From: Gemmatimonadota bacterium | Lineage (GTDB): Bacteria; Gemmatimonadota; Gemmatimonadetes; Longimicrobiales; Gaopeijiaceae | Reading direction: 5' to 3' | DNA length: 64,000 nt | NCBI GenBank assembly: GCA_030428885.1 | Contig: JAUIEJ010000004.1 | Span: 1-64,000, forward strand | Part shown: in pieces, positions 60,233 to 64,000 of the stretch | Numbering within the stretch: position 1 is the stretch's first letter | Layout of the letters: the number at the start of each line of letters is the position of its first letter | Notes under the pieces: model-generated | Database searches by the model: none | What the model saw: only the letters and a program-made list of their open reading frames with translations | What the model was told of the DNA's origin: nothing | Position numbers and translations under genes: made by a program

Positions 60233-61471
60233 TCACCTCTGGCCGATCAACGCCCGAAGCTCTTCCTCCGTGAGGGTGTGGTCGGTGACCTTGGCGGCCT
60301 GGAAGATCCGGCCGCACAACGCCTCGTCGTCGGCGTCGAAACCCCGACGACGAAGCCAGTACTTCACGTTCGAGAGACCCGACATGGGGCCGATCTCGAT
60401 CTCCTGCGCCCTCCCCACCATGGACGCCGGTACGCCCGAATAGATCCGATCGGCCAGCCAGGCGTCGCCCTTGGCCTCGGCCTTCACGATGGCCGCGGCG
60501 TGGACTCCCGTCCCGGTCCGGAAGGCATCCTGCCCCACCACCGGATAGGCGTGGGGCACGTCCACCCGGTAGTTGTTCGCCATCTCCTCGCAGTAGGCGG
60601 GAAGCATGGTCAGATCGTGATCGTGGAGACCCAGGAGCTTGAGATTGACAAGCAGCAGGTCCATCTCGGCGTTCCCCGCCCGCTCCCCGATGCCCAGGGC
60701 CGTGCCGTGGACCCGGGTGACGCCGGCCTGGATCGCGGCCAGGGTGTTGGCGAGTCCAAGCCCCCGGTCCCGATGGCCGTGCCAGTCCACCCCGATGTCC
60801 TCGCCCGACGGCGTCACGATCTCGTCGATGACGAAGCGCACCAGAGCCCTCGTCCCCTCCGGCGTGGCGTGCCCCACCGTGTCGGCGAGGCAGATCCGCC
60901 GGGCTCCCCACTCGATGGCCCGCCCGTACAGGGCCTTCAGCGTGTCGGGGTGGGCCCGCGTGGAGTCCTCGGTGACCATGAGCACGGGAAGGCCCTCGGC
61001 CACGCAGAAGCTCACGGCCTCCTCGGCCGTGGCCAGCATCCGGTTCAGGTCCCACCCCTCGGCGTAGAACCGGATGGGGGAACTCCCGATGAAGGTGCAC
61101 GCCTCGATGGGCATGCCCACGGCCTGGGAGATCTCCGCCACGGGCCGCACGTCGGCCATGACGGTGCGGGCCGCGCAGTTGGCCCGGATGTCCAGCCCCG
61201 ACCGAACGATCTCCTTCGCCAGCGCCGTCACGTCGGCCACGGCCCGGGGTCCGGCGCCCGGCAGGCCCACGTTGGCCGTGTGGATCCCCAGCTCGTCCAT
61301 GAGATGCAGCATGCGGATCTTGGCCTCGATGGGCGGATCCGTCACCGACGGGTTCTGCAATCCGTCGCGCAGCGTCTCGTCGTCCAGCTCCACCGGCCCC
61401 ACCGAGGACCAGTCGAAGCCCCCGGGTAGATGGTTCCAGTCGAAGATCAGGTCCTGCTCGTCCATGGGCAC
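60233..61471 (-). CDS. DRE-TIM metallolyase (isopropylmalate/homocitrate synthase-like)
   Basis: The 412-residue enzyme has the DRE-TIM motif in LDDETLRDGLQNPSV and the metal pair in IGVDWHGHRDRGLGLANTLAA, plus IGSSPIRFYAEGWDLNRML and VHGTALGIGERAGNAEMDLL. These are shared by isopropylmalate, homocitrate, citramalate and related synthases, which condense acetyl-CoA with a 2-oxo acid. It lacks the long C-terminal regulatory domain of LeuA and differs in its His-x-His region, so naming a substrate is not possible. It stops 28 bases before the phoB start on the same strand. Confidence 0.85.
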   Translation of the reverse strand: MPMDEQDLIFDWNHLPGGFDWSSVGPVELDDETLRDGLQNPSVTDPPIEAKIRMLHLMDELGIHTANVGLPGAGPRAVADVTALAKEIVRSGLDIRANCAARTVMADVRPVAEISQAVGMPIEACTFIGSSPIRFYAEGWDLNRMLATAEEAVSFCVAEGLPVLMVTEDSTRAHPDTLKALYGRAIEWGARRICLADTVGHATPEGTRALVRFVIDEIVTPSGEDIGVDWHGHRDRGLGLANTLAAIQAGVTRVHGTALGIGERAGNAEMDLLLVNLKLLGLHDHDLTMLPAYCEEMANNYRVDVPHAYPVVGQDAFRTGTGVHAAAIVKAEAKGDAWLADRIYSGVPASMVGRAQEIEIGPMSGLSNVKYWLRRRGFDADDEALCGRIFQAAKVTDHTLTEEELRALIGQR

Positions 61472-61578
61472 ACGTCCGTCGGCCGGAAGAAGGGCCCCCG
61501 CGAGGCGGGGCCGCCACGTCTCGGTTCAACCTACGGCCCATGGGCCGGTCCCGGCAGATCCCCCGGGGTACCGGGGGG

Positions 61579-62106
61579 TCAAAGATCGCCCCGAAAGTTC
61601 AGGAACTTCCAGCCGCCACCCATCTCCACCAGGACGTCCATCAACGGAAGTCGGCCCTCCTGCCCCGTCTCGGTGTTCCGCACCCACATGCGGGAATCCC
61701 GGTGGAGCGTGAAGGTCTCGTAGACTTCCTTCTCCTCGCCGAGTTCGACCCGCACGAGTTCCAGGGGCAGGCCCCCGTAGTCGTCGTTGGTGGCCCGACG
61801 CGCCTTGCGGGTGCGGGGCATGGACATGCCCCACACGAACTCGAAGGTCACGTGGTCGCCGTCCGGGAGTTCGGGCCACAAGAGCGTCTCGTACTCCTCC
61901 CGGCTCACCACGAGGGCCGCCAATCCTTCCTGGTCGGAGGCGGCGAGGGCCTCCAGCGCGGCCTCGGCCAGTGCCTCGGGAGATCGGGCCGCGCCCTCCA
62001 ACGGAGAATCGGAGGCGCCACCGGCGCACCCGCCGGCCCCCAGGGCGAGGCCCAGGGCCAGGACCCCGAAGGTCCACCGGGAGACGACGTTGGGATTCGG
62101 GCACAT
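61579..62106 (-). CDS. Lipoprotein of unknown function
   Basis: The 175-residue product has a lipoprotein leader (TFGVLALGLALGAGGC) and a mature domain that opens with helices (ARSPEALAEAALEALAASDQ) followed by strands (HVTFEFVWGMSMPRTRKARR; VYETFTLHRDSRMWVRN) and ends WKFLNFRGDL. It resembles small DUF4440/NTF2-like exported proteins, but this is weak. It lies downstream of strong hairpins and the FN3 lipoprotein on the same strand. Confidence 0.7.
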   Translation of the reverse strand: MCPNPNVVSRWTFGVLALGLALGAGGCAGGASDSPLEGAARSPEALAEAALEALAASDQEGLAALVVSREEYETLLWPELPDGDHVTFEFVWGMSMPRTRKARRATNDDYGGLPLELVRVELGEEKEVYETFTLHRDSRMWVRNTETGQEGRLPLMDVLVEMGGGWKFLNFRGDL

Positions 62107-62142
62107 GTCGGTTCGTTGCTGCGAGTTCGGTGATGCAGGGAG

Positions 62143-62216
62143 GGGGGCGTGGGGCCCACCCCACGCCCCCTCGTGTGTCCTGCCGGCGGGCGCCGACCGA
62201 CGTCGACGCCCGCCGG
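62143..62216 (-). terminator. Two strong hairpins between lipoprotein genes
   Basis: After the FN3 lipoprotein stop, the minus strand holds a 10-bp stem (CCGGCGGGCG at 62183-62192 with CGCCCGCCGG at 62207-62216) and then a 12-bp stem (GGGGGCGTGGGG at 62143-62154 with CCCCACGCCCCC at 62159-62170, loop CCCA). Neither has a T-run. They may end the upstream transcript or protect mRNA. Confidence 0.6.
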
Positions 62217-62222
62217 GTCGGG

Positions 62223-63995
62223 TCAGTTCCCGTCCTGATTCGGCCGGGAGTCGGAACCGTCGGTGGACCAGATGGTCCACCCCTCGTGCCATCCCGCCTG
62301 CCCGGGCTCGATGGCGCCGGCGTAGTCGGTGTCGACCAGGGTGCGGCCGTCGGTGGGCGCGAACAGCGTCGCCGCATCGAAGGTGATGCTCGTCAGGTCG
62401 AAGGCGGCGTACCCGGTGGGCATGGCCGCCACGCCGAAGTCCGGCGGGCTCGACGCCGAGCCAGCGTCGAACGCCGAGGCGTCCATGCCCGGATCGGCCA
62501 GCATGTTGTTGAAGGCGTTGAAGAACTGGGTGTTGAGCGCCTGGGTCGACCCACCGCCGCAGGCGTTGAAGTTCAGCGGGTCGTTCCCGGGGCCGCCGTT
62601 GTTCCACATGATGTTGTTCTCGAACGACACCGTCGTGGTCGGCGTGGTCTGCCCCGCCAGCCGGTTGTTGGCGTTGACGATGGTCTGGGCGTCCCGGATG
62701 CACAGACCCGTGTTGCCGAAGCCGGTGAAGATGGAGTTGTAGACCCGGTAGTTCGAGCCCTCCCGGAGCTGGACCGCATCGTCGGACTCGGCCCCTCCGA
62801 TGTCGCCCGTCACCCGGTCCGAACTGGCTCCGATCATGGTGGCGTTGGCCACCACGGCCGTGGACATGGGCGAGGCGTTGCCCGTGTCGCCGTTGTTGGA
62901 GAGCTCCATGCCCTGGTCGGCGTCGGCACCGCGCTGCTGCCCGATGATGAACTGCATGAAGCCGCGGTACCCGTCGGTGCCGTCCACCGAGTCGTCGCCG
63001 ATCCCCGAGACCACCAGGTGATCCACCGACACGGTGCCGCCGAAGGGCTCGATGCCGTCGTCCTTGTTGTAGTGGATCTGCACGTACGAGATCGTCGTGC
63101 CGGCTCCCACACCCTGGAGGGCGAGGCCGTTGAGCTGGTCGGCCGGGGTCACGTCGTCACCGGCGTACTCGATCCGGACACCCCGGAGAATCCCCGAGCT
63201 GTCCATGGGGTCGGTGCCGCCGTAGAGCCCCGAGTCGCCCTCACCCGTGGCTTCGTCGCCGGCGTTGGTGGGCGCCATGCCGTTGATGATCATCCCGCCC
63301 CAGTCCTCGGCGGCCCGCTGGCCCATGGGGTTGCTGGAGGTGAAGACGATCACTTCGTCGGCCGTGGGGGCGCGATCCTCACCGCTGGTGGCGTCGGCGA
63401 TGAGCTGCGAACCCCGGCTCACCACCAGGTACGCGCCACGCACGCCCTGGGGCACGTCGACCTTGCCCACGATGGTCGTGCCCGGCTCAATGGTCAGGGT
63501 CGCCTGGACGCACCCGGCCTTGTTGCCGTCGGTCCCGCAGTCCACCCCCACGAAGATGGGCTGGGTGAGGACCCACACCTTGTCGTTGGTCCAGGTGGTG
63601 TTGCTCAGCACGTCGCCCGTGACGTCGACGAAGGTCTCGGGCTCGGCTTCGGTGGCGCCTGCGCCGGTGCCGGCGGGACCGGTGCCGTCACTGTTCACAC
63701 CCACCACCGACGCGAAGTACGTCGTGGCCGGGGTCAGGCCGGTGAACGTGGTCTCCGTCCCGCTGACTCCGTTCTGGGTCCGATCGGCTTCTCCCGCCGT
63801 CGTCAGGGTGACGTTGTACGAATCGGCGTTGGAGACGGCGCTCCACGTCACCGTCAGGGTCTGGCCGTTCGCCGCGATGGCGACGCCGGTGACCTGCGTG
63901 GGCGGAACATCGACATCCACGGGGTCGTCGTCGGAGCATGCTCCGACACCCAGGGTGATGACTCCGAAGAGCGCCAGCAGACGGGTCCACTTCAT
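62223..63995 (-). CDS. Large lipoprotein with FN3 domain and parallel beta-helix-like repeats
   Basis: The 590-residue lipoprotein (leader LLALFGVITLGVGAC) has one fibronectin type III domain at about 35-115 (PTQVTGVAIAANGQTLTVTW; FTGLTPATTYFASVVGVNSD). A region rich in Asn/Gly turns follows (ATLTIEPGTTIVGKVDVPQG, WGGMIINGMAPTNAG, LRGVRIEYAGDD, ISYVQIHYNKDDGIEPFGG, VVSGIGDDSVDGTDG), like right-handed beta-helix surface proteins that accompany TonB receptors. It is probably exposed on the outer membrane; partner and ligand unknown. The start is six bases from the right edge. Confidence 0.85.
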   Translation of the reverse strand: MKWTRLLALFGVITLGVGACSDDDPVDVDVPPTQVTGVAIAANGQTLTVTWSAVSNADSYNVTLTTAGEADRTQNGVSGTETTFTGLTPATTYFASVVGVNSDGTGPAGTGAGATEAEPETFVDVTGDVLSNTTWTNDKVWVLTQPIFVGVDCGTDGNKAGCVQATLTIEPGTTIVGKVDVPQGVRGAYLVVSRGSQLIADATSGEDRAPTADEVIVFTSSNPMGQRAAEDWGGMIINGMAPTNAGDEATGEGDSGLYGGTDPMDSSGILRGVRIEYAGDDVTPADQLNGLALQGVGAGTTISYVQIHYNKDDGIEPFGGTVSVDHLVVSGIGDDSVDGTDGYRGFMQFIIGQQRGADADQGMELSNNGDTGNASPMSTAVVANATMIGASSDRVTGDIGGAESDDAVQLREGSNYRVYNSIFTGFGNTGLCIRDAQTIVNANNRLAGQTTPTTTVSFENNIMWNNGGPGNDPLNFNACGGGSTQALNTQFFNAFNNMLADPGMDASAFDAGSASSPPDFGVAAMPTGYAAFDLTSITFDAATLFAPTDGRTLVDTDYAGAIEPGQAGWHEGWTIWSTDGSDSRPNQDGN

Positions 63996-64000
63996 GGGGT

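Noticed and set aside
37310-61471. Alpha-aminoadipate lysine pathway from the isocitrate-type dehydrogenase and the DRE-TIM enzyme
   Set aside because: The two genes are 22 kb apart, substrate residues do not decide the reaction, and none of the other required genes (LysW, LysX, homoaconitase) is in the window.

Overview
The window is 64 kb of very GC-rich bacterial DNA (about 70% GC by eye) with dense gene packing, many GTG starts and many 4-base ATGA/GTGA stop-start overlaps. Signal peptides ending in ALAAQ-like motifs, a SusC/TonB-type receptor, a sulfocyanin-like copper protein, many small lipoproteins and an ECF sigma/anti-sigma pair together suggest a Gemmatimonadota or a close relative. 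This is an inference from gene content; no rRNA lies in the window.

Layout. 0-6.4 kb: the end of an ABC ATPase, an ECF sigma / anti-sigma / DUF4097 operon, a DUF3052 gene, terC, a sulfocyanin-like lipoprotein and a marR-argJ pair. 6.3-7.4 kb: tRNA-Arg(CCG), RNase P RNA and a small TonB-plug lipoprotein. 7.4-12.8 kb: one open frame joining a sodium:solute symporter to a TonB-dependent receptor, plus an esterase. 13.0-18.4 kb: four overlapping genes, namely a small membrane protein and three alkaline-phosphatase/sulfatase-superfamily hydrolases.

19.5-32.3 kb is the centre of the window, an electron-transfer region. On the + strand an 11-haem cytochrome, a cytochrome b and a 13-haem cytochrome overlap one another and are followed by a P-loop ATPase and an arrestin-like membrane protein. 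On the - strand, transcribed toward them, are a 9-haem lipoprotein, a NapC-headed 20-haem cytochrome, an outer-membrane beta-barrel, a 16-haem cytochrome, a TPR lipoprotein and a monohaem cytochrome c. Six cytochromes carry about 70 haem-binding motifs. The natural reading is a quinone-linked cytochrome b module plus a porin-cytochrome conduit that moves electrons across the cell envelope. A 22-bp perfect palindrome overlaps the probable promoter of the - strand operon.

32.5-46.1 kb: nhaA, a glutarate-type catabolic set (glutaryl-CoA dehydrogenase and a family III CoA-transferase), an NAD-type isocitrate dehydrogenase homologue, lipoproteins, two beta-propeller proteins, an M20 amidohydrolase, a cupin, an SDR lacking its catalytic Tyr/Lys, and a branched-chain aminotransferase. 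46.1-55.4 kb: gamma-glutamyltransferase, an FMN 2-hydroxyacid oxidase, a TRAP transporter split between two strands, and between its parts a 218-bp tandem repeat array, a CRM-domain RNA-binding protein and an AlkA-type glycosylase. 55.0-64.0 kb: an ArsR regulator, a propeller lipoprotein, a FabG-like SDR, PhoR/PhoB, a DRE-TIM (isopropylmalate synthase-like) enzyme and two lipoproteins, the last with FN3 and beta-helix features. I saw no insertion sequence, phage or CRISPR. Most genes look intact; the exception is the symporter-receptor fusion.
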